Of a DNA stretch of 10,308 nt, positions 1 through 9,900 are shown in pieces (within the stretch, counting starts at the first letter, position 1; each line of letters starts with the position of its first letter). Below the pieces are notes generated by a model. That model had not been told where the DNA came from. It did no database searches and saw only the letters and a list, made by a program, of their open reading frames with translations. The translations under genes and the position numbers were made by a program. Source of the DNA: Bacteroidota bacterium (GTDB lineage: Bacteria > Bacteroidota > Bacteroidia > NS11-12g > UBA955); assembly GCA_030836345.1 (NCBI GenBank), contig JAURQA010000188.1:1-10308 (forward strand). The letters are read 5' to 3'.

Positions 1-1
1 A

Positions 2-184
2 GCCAAAATAGATGATTGTAAATTAGCGGCCCAAAGCGAGCATATTGATTTAATTCTAGGGGGACACACCCACACATTTATGGATAAACCATTTCTAACA
101 AAAAATAGGAGTAATAAGCCTGTAGTAATTCATCAGGTGGGTTGGGCTGGACTTAGATTGGGTAATTTAGATTTTAAAATATAA
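2..184 (+). CDS. Metallophosphatase (5'-nucleotidase-type calcineurin-like phosphoesterase), C-terminal end only
   Basis: This frame is open from the left edge and ends at TAA 182-184, giving 60 visible residues and no start. The tail contains LILGGHTHTFMDKP, and GGHTHT is the last conserved metal-binding block (GHTH) of calcineurin-like metallophosphoesterases. It ends with VVIHQVGWAGLRLGNLDF, which resembles the closing strands of the roughly 300-residue standalone metallophosphatases of Bacteroidota. In that group a separate gene for the 5'-nucleotidase C-terminal domain often lies next door, which would place it outside this window. The family hydrolyses phosphate esters of nucleotides or related compounds with a two-metal centre, usually in the periplasm. 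The substrate cannot be told from this piece. The DUF1456 gene follows after 29 bases on the same strand. The family call is firm; the exact activity is inferred. Confidence 0.85.
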   Translation, partial: AKIDDCKLAAQSEHIDLILGGHTHTFMDKPFLTKNRSNKPVVIHQVGWAGLRLGNLDFKI

Positions 185-213
185 ACAGACGAGATATACT
201 CTTAAAGGAAAAA

Positions 214-711
214 ATGGAAAATAATGATATATTAAAGCGATTGCGATACACCTTTGACTATGGCGATGATAAAATGATGGAAATATTTGAACTTGCCGAT
301 CATGAGGTTACACGTGCTTTATTGAGCGATTGGTTAAAAAAAGAGGATCATGAAGAATTTGTACCCATGACAGACTATCAATTAGCTGTATTTTTGAATG
401 GCTTAATCGTAGAAAAGCGCGGAAGGAAGGAAGGGGAACAGCCAGAGCCTGAGGAGGAGTTAGACAATAATTTAATTTTACGAAAAATTAAAATCGCTTT
501 AAATCTTAAATCGCATGATATTGTGGACGTTCTATCATTAGCCGGCAGAAAAGTATCGCCCACAGAAATAAGTGCTTTCTTAAGAAACCCTTCGCACAGG
601 CATTATAAGTATTGCAATGATCAATATCTGCGTGGCCTCATGTCTGGCGTTCAAAAGAAATACAGAACCGATGAAAGCGGTTCAAATGAGATAAAAGACG
701 CCCCTGTTTAA
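214..711 (+). CDS. DUF1456 (YehS-like) family protein, two tandem repeats
   Basis: This is a complete 165-residue protein starting at ATG 214, preceded by an AAAGGA ribosome-binding site at 204-209. It matches the DUF1456 family, whose E. coli member YehS is of similar size. The protein is an internal duplication: residues 4-70 (NDILKRLRYTFDYGDDKM and on) and 85-151 (NLILRKIKIALNL and on) align throughout. Shared positions include L-A near the middle of each half, the WLKKEDHEEF/FLRNPSHRHY segment and the closing Q-LxxG(L/V) helix. An acidic, proline-containing linker (about 71-84) joins them, and a short polar tail follows residue 151. There is no signal peptide or membrane segment, so it is probably cytoplasmic. 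The family has no established biochemical function that I know of. It probably shares a transcript with the upstream metallophosphatase (29-base gap), but that does not by itself indicate a role. Confidence 0.9.
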   Translation: MENNDILKRLRYTFDYGDDKMMEIFELADHEVTRALLSDWLKKEDHEEFVPMTDYQLAVFLNGLIVEKRGRKEGEQPEPEEELDNNLILRKIKIALNLKSHDIVDVLSLAGRKVSPTEISAFLRNPSHRHYKYCNDQYLRGLMSGVQKKYRTDESGSNEIKDAPV

Positions 712-790
712 ACCACGTGAAAAGCCCTCTAGCCCTTTCAATTTAAGGTGTAATTGGTTAAATAATCTTTTACCCTAAAGCAAGTGTCTA

Positions 791-822
791 TTTGCCTCAA
801 AGAGCTTTAATACCTTACTTTG
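791..822 (+). promoter_or_regulatory. Candidate Bacteroidetes-type promoter for the methyltransferase gene
   Basis: TTTG at 791-794 could serve as the -33 element (consensus TTG). After a 20-base spacer, TTACTTTG at 815-822 matches the Bacteroidetes -7 consensus TAnnTTTG at all but one defined position. The spacing is right for the primary sigma factor of this phylum. Transcription would begin only a few bases ahead of ATG 834, giving an almost leaderless message, which fits the absence of a Shine-Dalgarno site there. This is a motif match by eye, with no transcription data. Confidence 0.4.
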
Positions 823-833
823 TATTCTTAAAT

Positions 834-1670
834 ATGTCTCTACGAAAATTATATTATTCTCTTTCTCCAAATCTGAGATTTATTGCGCGAAAAATATACT
901 ATTCTCCCATTGATGCTTGGGAAACACTTTCGAGGAAAAGGCATAAATACGAGCCACTTAAAGGAGATATATACACAGGTTCAGGGGATTTTATTAAACA
1001 AGGAAATCACCATTTAGAGTTGCTTATTAAGCATATTAGCCTGGTTCCTTCTGACCATGTCTTGGACATTGGAAGTGGTATTGGCAGAACGGCCTCGGCA
1101 CTAACTAATTATATAGATAAAAATGGATCCTACAAGGGTTTTGATGTAGTAAAAAAAGGAGTCGATTGGTGTAAGAATAGAATAACGAAGGATAACCTAA
1201 ATTTTGAGTTTTTATATGTGCCTTTACAAAATGATTTGTATAACCAGTCTATTGGAGATGCCAAAGCATTCACATTCCCATACAAAAACGATTCTTTTAC
1301 AAAATCATTCCTTTTCTCTGTTTTCACTCACATGCAAAAAGATGAAATTGAAAATTATCTCAAAGAAATTTCTAGGGTTTTGAAGCCGAGTGGACAATGC
1401 TTGGCTACTTTTTTTACGTACAACCAGGAAACGGAAAATTTTACAGCTTCCAATCCAGGGTTTAATTTCCCTGTGAATAAAGAAACCCATCGCCTAATGA
1501 ATGCAGAAGTTACAGCAGCAAACATTGCCTTGTTCGAGCCTGAACTGGACCGAATGATTGCAGCAGCTGGCCTTGAAAAGAGAGCATTTATACCTGGTTT
1601 TTGGAGAGATCAGGGATTAAAGGCAAAAGGGCGTGATTTCCAAGATGTACTCATCCTAAAAAAGGTTTAA
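834..1670 (+). CDS. Class I SAM-dependent methyltransferase
   Basis: This is a 278-residue protein with a Rossmann-fold methyltransferase core. Motif I is VLDIGSGIGR (76-85), the S-adenosylmethionine-binding glycine loop. The acidic end of strand 2 is GFDVV (D104). The DAKAFTFPYKNDSF segment (142-155) leads into the strand-4 region FSVFTHM (161-167), followed by RVLKPSGQCLATFF (181-194), the usual post-motif helix and strand. A basic, aromatic N-terminus (residues 1-40) precedes the core, without a signal peptide. I chose ATG 834 over the in-frame TTG at 792 because TTG would add 14 poorly supported residues and lies inside the candidate -33 element. The substrate is unknown; the small-molecule, lipid and sugar methyltransferases of this group cannot be separated by eye. 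A 122-base gap and its own promoter candidate separate it from the DUF1456 gene, and it converges on porZ. The fold is certain; the reaction target is not. Confidence 0.9.
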   Translation: MSLRKLYYSLSPNLRFIARKIYYSPIDAWETLSRKRHKYEPLKGDIYTGSGDFIKQGNHHLELLIKHISLVPSDHVLDIGSGIGRTASALTNYIDKNGSYKGFDVVKKGVDWCKNRITKDNLNFEFLYVPLQNDLYNQSIGDAKAFTFPYKNDSFTKSFLFSVFTHMQKDEIENYLKEISRVLKPSGQCLATFFTYNQETENFTASNPGFNFPVNKETHRLMNAEVTAANIALFEPELDRMIAAAGLEKRAFIPGFWRDQGLKAKGRDFQDVLILKKV

Positions 1671-1691
1671 ATAGAGAGGTTAAATACCTTT
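1661..1691 (-). terminator. Weak hairpin with U-tract at the convergent gene ends
   Basis: AAAGGT (1661-1666) pairs with ACCTTT (1686-1691). TTAA (1667-1670) can extend the stem with TTAA (1680-1683) if two bases bulge, and the loop is nine bases. On the minus strand the stem is followed directly by more T residues (ACCTTTTTTAGG), as expected of an intrinsic terminator for the sprA-porZ transcript. There is no U-tract on the plus strand. The stem is short and AT-rich and overlaps both stop codons, so the call is tentative. Confidence 0.35.
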
Positions 1692-3924
1692 ATCGCACAA
1701 ATATGAATTTGCCCATGGCTGTTTCTGTGGCATCTCTATTAATTCCAAAGATGTAATACACCCCACTATTGGGTTTTGTTCCATTTAATCGAAGTCCATT
1801 CCAGATTGCCTTAGAACCATTGGCTTTAAGTTTAGATACCAACATTCCATTCGCATCTGTGATTCTAATTTCTGCATTGGTTGCTAAACCATCTATAGTA
1901 ATGGCACCACTATAACCGGGTGGAATTGGATTGGGATATACCTTTATTTTTCCAAAAAGTTCTTTTTTTCCTGCGGCATCACTTTGATAACTAACAATCC
2001 CCTTGCTAGTTGCAAAAAACACTTCACCCGATTTTGTATTTTGGCCAATAGAGACGACTCTATTTGCAAGAAGAGGGCTATTTTCTGCTGTAAATTTTAA
2101 CACCTGATTTTGGCCATCTGATTCTACCAATACCACGCCGTCATTAGTTGCAAACCATTTTCTATCTCCTCCATCAATACAAATATCATTAATTGAGTTC
2201 TCCCCTAATAAATAGGCAGCCTTCCCATCGATATCGTTAACAATTAATTGTTCTACTTCTAAATCTGTAAAGGCGTCATTGGTATTTGTAACCACGTTTA
2301 ATCCCACTGATGTTCCTATCCAGATCCAGCCATTGTCGTCTACTGCAATACTTCTGATCTCATTGCTTAGCAAGCCTGGGTTTGATCCTGTGGTCACTTT
2401 TAAATACCTATCATCGGTACTTAAGAATGGCGTATTATTATCATCAAAAATAAGAAGTCCATCGTTGTGCAGTTGAATCCACTTAAGGTTATTTTTATCG
2501 GTTACAATATTTTTAACTTTATTACTTGGTACGTTTGGAAGGCCTTTCCAGGTATTTCCATTATAGGCATGCAGTGGAGTTTGACTTCCATAATTTGAAA
2601 CCCACATAATTCCATTATTATCTAAATTTAAACCGCTGGTTCTCACAAAATTAGTGGTCGGAAAAACATCCAAGGAACTATTGACCTGATTCCATCTAGC
2701 TACAGGTGTTTTTTCTTTAAACTCAATCATACCAAAAGACTGACTCAGAAGGTAATATTTATCGTGCTGAGGTATGTAATAAGCAAAGGTAAAATCATAC
2801 ATTGAATCCGTAAACTGATTCCCTGGATTATTGGTCCAATTTCCATTGTCACAGATGTAAAACCCCTTGATACTAAAGGATCCTCCAAAAGTACTGGTTA
2901 CCCCACCAGCTGTGCAAAAAACCAGAGGACCTTCCTTACTTAAATAAAAATTATCTGAACTCGATGGTCCGTTAGGCAAATACCCTGTTTCTCCTGTAGT
3001 TGTTCTTAGTAAGGCACCTCCATTGAGCCCATTCGCATACCAGAGCCTATTTTCATTATCAAAGGTGGCGTCTGTAACTAAATTTAGATTAAGATCTTCT
3101 TTTTGACCGCTCGCATCCACCTGGAAAGATTCTGTTGGACGAATTACTGTTAGCTTATCATTAAAAACCTGCATGCGTACCGTTCCTATGAAAGAACTGC
3201 TCTGTATACTGGGGTTGCCATTTCTATAGGCATAAATAACTGAGTCTGAATCATAGTATAAGTCATTATTAAAGCTAACTAAATGAGTAATATTCGGAGC
3301 TAAAAAAAGAGCTTTCCAGTTATTAAAATCGCTAAGGTTAACGGTATTATTAATGATTCCGTATATAACTCCTGTTGGGGTTGCTGCATACAAAGTATCT
3401 TCAACAACCTCTAGAGCGGCAACCGGTTGAATTGCTCCACCTACTCCAATGGATTTATAATTATCTGTAACTTCATAGACCCTCAAATCTATTTTTAGAA
3501 TCCCAACATCCGTGCTTAAATAACAGATATCACCGTCAAATTTAGCATGTTTAATGGCTTTATCTGCTGCAATGGGATCATCTCGTAATCCGGTGATGCT
3601 ATGTATAATTCCGAAACGATCTAGCACTTGAATATTACCATCTTGAAACCCGATAATAAGATGAGTGCTGGAGGCTTTCATATGGGATACGATCCCTGAA
3701 TAAAATCCATCGGTCTTATAGAGCCTTTGAATTTCATTATTAAGGGGATTTATTCGATACAGACCAAAGAGTGAAGCCGCATAAATTTGACCGTTAAAAC
3801 TTTCGACCTTTTCCGTATTTTTATAGCTTGTATGAAAACGCCAAGTACCGGTGGGAATTCCCTTTTGTGCTTGCAGATTTAAACTTAAAAAAACGAAACA
3901 AATAAGAGCGGTAAATCTTTTCAT
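1690..3924 (-). CDS. porZ: PorZ-like T9SS attachment-complex protein (beta-propeller protein with C-terminal sorting domain)
   Basis: This is a 744-residue protein, close in length to Porphyromonas gingivalis PorZ. Residues 1-19 form a Sec signal peptide (KR, a hydrophobic core, then LQA before Q20). The N-terminal region (about 27-110) has the PorZ pattern GTWRFHTSYKN, VESFNGQIYAASLFGLYRI and LIIGFQDGNIQVLD. Later blades carry two-component-regulator-propeller-type repeats: DKNNLKWIQLHNDGLLIF (476-493), DDNGWIWIGTSVGLNVV (529-545), DGGDRKWFATNDGVVLV (584-600) and GEVFFATSKGIVSY (633-646). A type A T9SS sorting domain starts at KVYPNP (661-666) and ends in GKFIFVR. In P. gingivalis, PorZ sits on the cell surface with PorU, PorV and PorQ and delivers anionic LPS to the PorU sortase; whether that polysaccharide role holds here is inference. 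The start codon lies one base after the sprA stop and no Shine-Dalgarno site is visible, suggesting translational coupling. The alternative is another surface propeller protein with a sorting domain; the N-terminal pattern and the sprA neighbour favour PorZ. Confidence 0.85.
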   Translation of the reverse strand: MKRFTALICFVFLSLNLQAQKGIPTGTWRFHTSYKNTEKVESFNGQIYAASLFGLYRINPLNNEIQRLYKTDGFYSGIVSHMKASSTHLIIGFQDGNIQVLDRFGIIHSITGLRDDPIAADKAIKHAKFDGDICYLSTDVGILKIDLRVYEVTDNYKSIGVGGAIQPVAALEVVEDTLYAATPTGVIYGIINNTVNLSDFNNWKALFLAPNITHLVSFNNDLYYDSDSVIYAYRNGNPSIQSSSFIGTVRMQVFNDKLTVIRPTESFQVDASGQKEDLNLNLVTDATFDNENRLWYANGLNGGALLRTTTGETGYLPNGPSSSDNFYLSKEGPLVFCTAGGVTSTFGGSFSIKGFYICDNGNWTNNPGNQFTDSMYDFTFAYYIPQHDKYYLLSQSFGMIEFKEKTPVARWNQVNSSLDVFPTTNFVRTSGLNLDNNGIMWVSNYGSQTPLHAYNGNTWKGLPNVPSNKVKNIVTDKNNLKWIQLHNDGLLIFDDNNTPFLSTDDRYLKVTTGSNPGLLSNEIRSIAVDDNGWIWIGTSVGLNVVTNTNDAFTDLEVEQLIVNDIDGKAAYLLGENSINDICIDGGDRKWFATNDGVVLVESDGQNQVLKFTAENSPLLANRVVSIGQNTKSGEVFFATSKGIVSYQSDAAGKKELFGKIKVYPNPIPPGYSGAITIDGLATNAEIRITDANGMLVSKLKANGSKAIWNGLRLNGTKPNSGVYYIFGINRDATETAMGKFIFVR

Positions 3925-3925
3925 T

Positions 3926-6900
3926 CTAGTTGAGGGTATATCTTAATTCCAAGCCAAAATCGGTTAGAGCCGTATAAAATTGGTTCTGAACTTTAGGCGT
4001 TAAGGCTAACCTATTATAACGAAAAGCCACGTTAAATTTATCATTTATTTGATAGCTGAGATTAGGACTAATACGAACGGTTTTCATACCTGCACTGTAC
4101 CGGTTATCATCGCCATCAATTTTGCGCACTACCGTAACTACATCACTAACACTCACTGTTAAATCAAACCTAAAATCATTGGGCAGATACAATCTTCTAC
4201 CGTTTCTGCGGATAGGCAGGGTCAAACCGGCTATTCTATATCCAATGGTTGTTTGGAGCTCGTTGTTGCGTTGCTCGGTTACGTTAAAGTTTGCGGCAAT
4301 TAATCGAATGGTCCTTTGTCTTTTATACTCCATTCCAATAGTCCAATTATTTTTAGTGGTTACATTAATCCCTATTAATGGGTAAAACCCTTCAGATATA
4401 GTCACATTCTCTATCTGGTACTTTGGGGTAAATGTTTCACCTTTGTCCACGGTTTCATCTTGGTCATACTTCAAATTTTGAGTATATCCATTAATAGAAT
4501 ACTTCCCATTATACCCGTGTTTAAGGGTGATATTATTAAAATAGCGTTTCATGGCTTTTAATTTAGAAAGCCCGGTATAGTTGATATTCCATCCAGGCAA
4601 TGGGATTTTTGGAAATGCGGAGAGTTCTGCTCTACCCGCATCGCCACCTGAATAAGCGTTATAGAAAGCGCTTACCAAAACATCTTGGGAGTTGCGATCA
4701 TAACCAATAGGGAAACCAGTTGTTGAGTCCAAACCTTTGGTTCCAACTCTTCCATCGGCATTCATTAAGCGTTGTGCTACAGTAAAACGATCATTCTCAT
4801 ACTGTGTAAAAACTGCATTGGGGTGCTGCTCACCAAAGTTTTCATCTTTCACAAAGTGAGTTCTAAAGAACCATCCAGACATATTAAATTGACCATTTTC
4901 GCTAAATCCTTGATCTTCGAAATTCATACCGTTAAATTTAAACGTTGAATTTGTATTGATGGTTGAACTTTTATTTAAATCAAAAACGATTCTAAAATCT
5001 TTAAATGGCTCAACTGTAATATTACCAGAGAACTGCTCTGAATAGTTTTTTGTGAACTGGGTATTTAAACGTTCATCCGTATTTAAGGCACCAATATCTG
5101 CCAATTTGTACCTTAAGTCTTTCTCCTGCAAGCCTAATATAAACTTAATGCCTGGACTGGCATTGGCTGCATTTTGCCCAAAAAAATCTGGCGTATACCT
5201 AAATCCAGGGAGCAATGTACCCTCTGTGATACTGTAATTGAAGCCCGCATTTTTAAACATTGAAATAAAGTTCCCTACCCCAATTTTCAAGTAATTTGGC
5301 TTAGGTGCTTTATTTTCTGTCTCCTCTTTATCTTCTTTACCTTCCCCATCTTTGGTTTTCGTGCGCTTGGTTTTCCGAGCGGGAATTCTTTTCTTTCTAT
5401 TTAAATCTCTTAGCCATGGGATTTTTTGATACAGTTGGGTAAAAGTAAAATTGGGCTGAATGCTATAATTGGCTGAATTCTGAATGGTGTTACCAATCTC
5501 CTTGAAAGATGGAGGAGCCTGAGTCCACTTATAACTCCCATTATAACTGGTGGTAATAGATACCCAATTGAAGAATTTAATTTTATCAATAGGTAACTTA
5601 TAAGAGGCATTTATATTTTGTGAAAAGTCAGCTAGCTGGCCAAAATTAAAAATTTCTTTCGTAATGGAATCTTTCTGTTCCTTGGTTTCTATTTTACCAA
5701 AAGGCTCTTGAATACGCGCATTTGCTATAGCTGAATAGGAAACATTGAGTTTTTTGGTTAGTTGCCAGCTGAGGTTATAATTTCTTACATTAGTAAAATT
5801 CTTATCATAGAACCTTGGGTTTATTTGATTGAAACTATTATTGTTTCTGGCCTGCATCTCAGAGTATAAGCGATTAAATTGGGTTTGTACACTAAACGAA
5901 CTCGGTAGGAAGTTGATGTTAAAGTCTCGAACAATGCCCAGATGCTTGCTTTTAATTTTCTTAAATGGTTGCCATGCCTTGGTTTTTGGGCTGAATGCGT
6001 ATCCGAGGGAAACCTGCGTAGTTTTTGTGAAATTCTCTTCAATCTGTTGGTTTCTTCGGTAATTATTTTGATACGAGTAGCCGGCATTGAAGTTGCTCAG
6101 TTTCCAAGGGTAATTTTTACCTCCCCCTTTCCCAAGTCGAATGTTCGAAAAATTAAAACTGTATAGAGAAGAAAAGTCTTCAGCTGCTTTTCGAATCCTA
6201 TCTCTTTCATCTGGATCGGCCAATTGACTTAAAAATTGCTGCAATTCCACATCCGGGTTTAGAGGGTAATACTTTGGACGTATATAGTTTTCGCTGTATC
6301 CAATGTAAAGAGGCAAACTAATTCCCAGTTTTTGAGGGAAGAACTTCCCTAATTCCAGGTTACTCGCAATATCAAAATTAATGGTTTTGTTTAATGAGCG
6401 TTGATTGAGTTTTTTGTCTACATCACCAAAACCAATGGTCCTAACACTACCAGCCATACTCACCTGTCCAAAGTCTGCTAGCTGAGTTTGGAAGTTTGCC
6501 AAAGCGGCATAACCTCCAGAATTTGCAATGTCCTTTACACGCAATTCATTAGCCCAAACTTCAAAACATTGTACATTGTCAGAATTATTTCTTACCCCAA
6601 TCATAAATACTCTAATATTACTTAAATCAGGTAAGCCAAGCACGGAGAACTGTCCTTTTTCTGCTGGTTTAACATAGGGCACAGTTACAGGCCAGGCTTC
6701 TCTCTGACGATCGATTTTATGCTGTATTAATTGAGCAAACTCTAAATCGATGAAATTATCATCTCTCCAAATGGCTTCCGAAACTCCCGCGGTATTGGGA
6801 TTATTATATATACCGCGTGTTACTTTGAGAGGAATTTCATATTCATAGTAATTATTAGTTAAGTCTGTTCCGAAGCGAATGAACGCAGAAACCTCATCAT

Positions 6901-9900
6901 CTTTAAGATTTGGATTTTCAGGAGCTTCTGCATGTAAAAACATTTGAAGTCTCTTGTAGTTTCGTATATCAAATTGCGACGTTTTAAAGGCTGCTCGACT
7001 ATCTCCTGGCTTTAAGTTACATACACTTAGAGAAAGCGCTTGCTCATTCTCTCGCGTAGTTCCCAAACTAGCTAAGTTTTGCACTCGTTCAACCCCAGGA
7101 GGCTCCACATAAACAATTGGGCTTCTATTTCCGTTTTCTTCTTTATTTACGGTACTTACAGAAAATTGCGTACCATCATTTGGATCTACCGGTATAATAA
7201 TTCCCGGTTGCTTTAGTGAGTTGGTATATCTTCTCCAATCGGCTCTCACCAAGTTCAAATTACCAATTCTTATCATGACTTCCTCATCAAAATTAGTCAG
7301 GAACATTCTCATGAATCGAATGCTTTTAAAATCACTGATATTTCCTACGGCCTTTTCATATTGACGAATTGGAATTTTAAATTGATACCATTTAAAACTT
7401 TTTTCTTGCCCATTTCTTAGCAGAACGTTCTCTTCAATAATATCACTCACATAGTTTTTACCAATTTGCAATTCTGTAGCCGACATTTTAATACGATATT
7501 GATAATAATCTTCGCTTTGGTTCATGGTAAAATCTCGGTTTACATCCTCATCATTGGGCATGGGTGAGAATGAGCGGGGCATACCACTGTATTTGCCACT
7601 AGTATATTGTTCTGGATTACTGTTTCCTTGCATATTTTGAAAGGAAGCATACCGTTCAATAATATTGGCATTATCCGTATCGTACTGGCCTTCTAAGTAA
7701 TGTAAAAAGTTATCGTTTGCTGGGTCTTTGAATGCCTCCTGATATATGGCTGAACCTACACCAAAATTGGCTTCTAACTTATCCAAGTAAAGCGTATCAA
7801 AATATTGACGCTCCTGAGCATCATCCATCCCATCTATACCCACATCCTGTTTTTTTATGTTTTGAGGCTCAGCATCAAAAGCAAAATTAATTTGCTGAGA
7901 GGTGGGTACAATGGCTGAGATTGTAGAATCTGTTTTTGAGTAATCTCCGTTGGTTGGATATCCATTCTCAAATGATTTTCTTCGATCCGGTAGAATATCT
8001 TCAGAAACATTTCCCAAATTCAAATAGAAATCCCCAGACATGCCTGGATTATCGATAAGTGGGTCAAGCATCCATATTTCAATATAATCAATATTGGCTG
8101 CTTCAAAATCATTCAAATCTACTCTACGCATTAAACCACCCCATGATTTTTTAGGGTCTAACATCGTTCCGCTAGCATCAATTTGAGATGGATCCGACAG
8201 AAAGTTGTATTGCCCTCTTTTGAATGGATTGAACCGAATATCTAGGGTGCTCATTAAAGTAGGAGTCCCTGCAGGAAAATTTCTAAATCTAAAGATATCA
8301 GACTGGTCCCATTGTCTTTGGTAGGGATCACTTAAAATATTATCTGCGTCATTAGAAATATTATCAGGCATATCAACATCCCTAAAAAACAAGGGGTCAA
8401 TAGTATAGAAACTTATATCTGCACTGTGATCTAACCATTTTGTTTTATCAAAAACAAAATCAGAAGGATCTGAAATAACATCCGGCTGCTTTTGAGGCAC
8501 CGAAGACATAGCCCAGTTATGAACTGTTTTGTAGTCATTTGGAAGTTCAGCATTTTCAAAATCATCAAGATTCGAAACTCCTCTTTGCTTGCCTTGAGAT
8601 TTATGGTTATGCGGAAATAATTTGGCAAATTCAAAATACCCATTGTACACCGAGATTTGCTTTGTTTCAAGGAAAGGGAGTTTATCTACCATTTTAGTAA
8701 TAAATCGACTCTTACCGCTAAAAGTTAAATCGGCTCCGACGATGGAATTTAGCAGTGGCTCCTCATTAAAATTTGTTTTCGTTGTTAAAGGCCTTTCATA
8801 CATGTGCAAAGCGGTAGCCCCTAGCATTACATTTTTATTAAATTTATGCTCCACCCTTGCACCTAAGAGGGTTTTTTGATTAATATTAAAGAAGGATTGT
8901 CCATCAGCAGTGGCTCTAATCTCAGCGCCTCCTTGCAGCAGCCCTTGATTTAAAATTCGTACCCTTCCTAATACATATTCTACTTCGTAGTCAAACCCTT
9001 CAGTTAAAGGTCTCCCATTGGCTGTAACCCTTACGCTCCCTCGCGCTAAGTTCGTGGTTCCAAGAAATAATTCTGCGCCATTTTGGCTTTTATAGCTTCC
9101 TGTAAAGAAGAACTTATTATGCCTAGTATCCTGTTGGGCAAGCAACTTGGTGCTATCATAAAGTGCATCATAGGCATAGTAATCAGCCAAATCAGCTCTT
9201 GAACCAAACTGATTTCTCATATGATCACCAAAGGGTTCTACAACGGGCAGCATAATTCTTGCATATTGCGTATTGATGGTTAATCCTTCTACAGCATCAA
9301 ATACTCCATCGGGCTTCGCTTCTCTTTGCCTATTTAATTTATCTAGACCAAACACTTGTAACAATGGCCTCCCATTGGCAAATGCAGGCACATCTTGTCT
9401 GGGGATGTAATTATAATCTGCGCCACTCGTATCATCAGCATAGATTACATTTAATTTGAAATCTTCTAGACTTAAGCTATACGTGTTTAAGCTGTAGACA
9501 TTTTTCATCATTAAGTCCCAAATAGGCACTTTTACCCGTATTGTGGTGGGCTTTAACATTTTTACATACAACATTTCATTATTCTGCTGCGGTAAATCTC
9601 GGCTAAACTCACCAACCTGGTAGGGCTCTCCGTTGTACGTGTATTCAAAGGCAACCGCTAAAATCTCATCATTGTTTAAGGGTTGATTTAATGAAATATA
9701 TCCCAATTGCTTATTAATGGAATAGTCATTTGAGGTTAGCATTCTGGCATTGGTGAGTAAGTCATAATCCAGCGACTGCTCAAAGGACAAATATTTGGCA
9801 TTTAATTTATCAATGGATTGACCAACCTTCCGGACATCACCATCATTTTTAATATCGTTATATAAATCATTGGAGGAATTATCTGTTACATTTCCAGGGC

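Noticed and set aside
378..563. A 61-codon open frame antisense to the DUF1456 gene.
   Set aside because: It is fully inside a conserved gene, with no homology or start signals.
718..741. Possible terminator after the DUF1456 gene (TGAAA ... TTTCA).
   Set aside because: Only about five continuous base pairs form and no T-run follows.
792..833. A 14-residue N-terminal extension of the methyltransferase from TTG 792.
   Set aside because: It has no ribosome-binding site, overlaps the promoter candidate, and MSLRKLYYSLSPNL from ATG 834 looks like a natural N-terminus.
4122..9000. Several open frames of 60-90 codons on either strand inside sprA.
   Set aside because: They lie wholly within sprA in other frames, have no recognisable domains or ribosome-binding sites, and are best explained as by-products of the long coding sequence.
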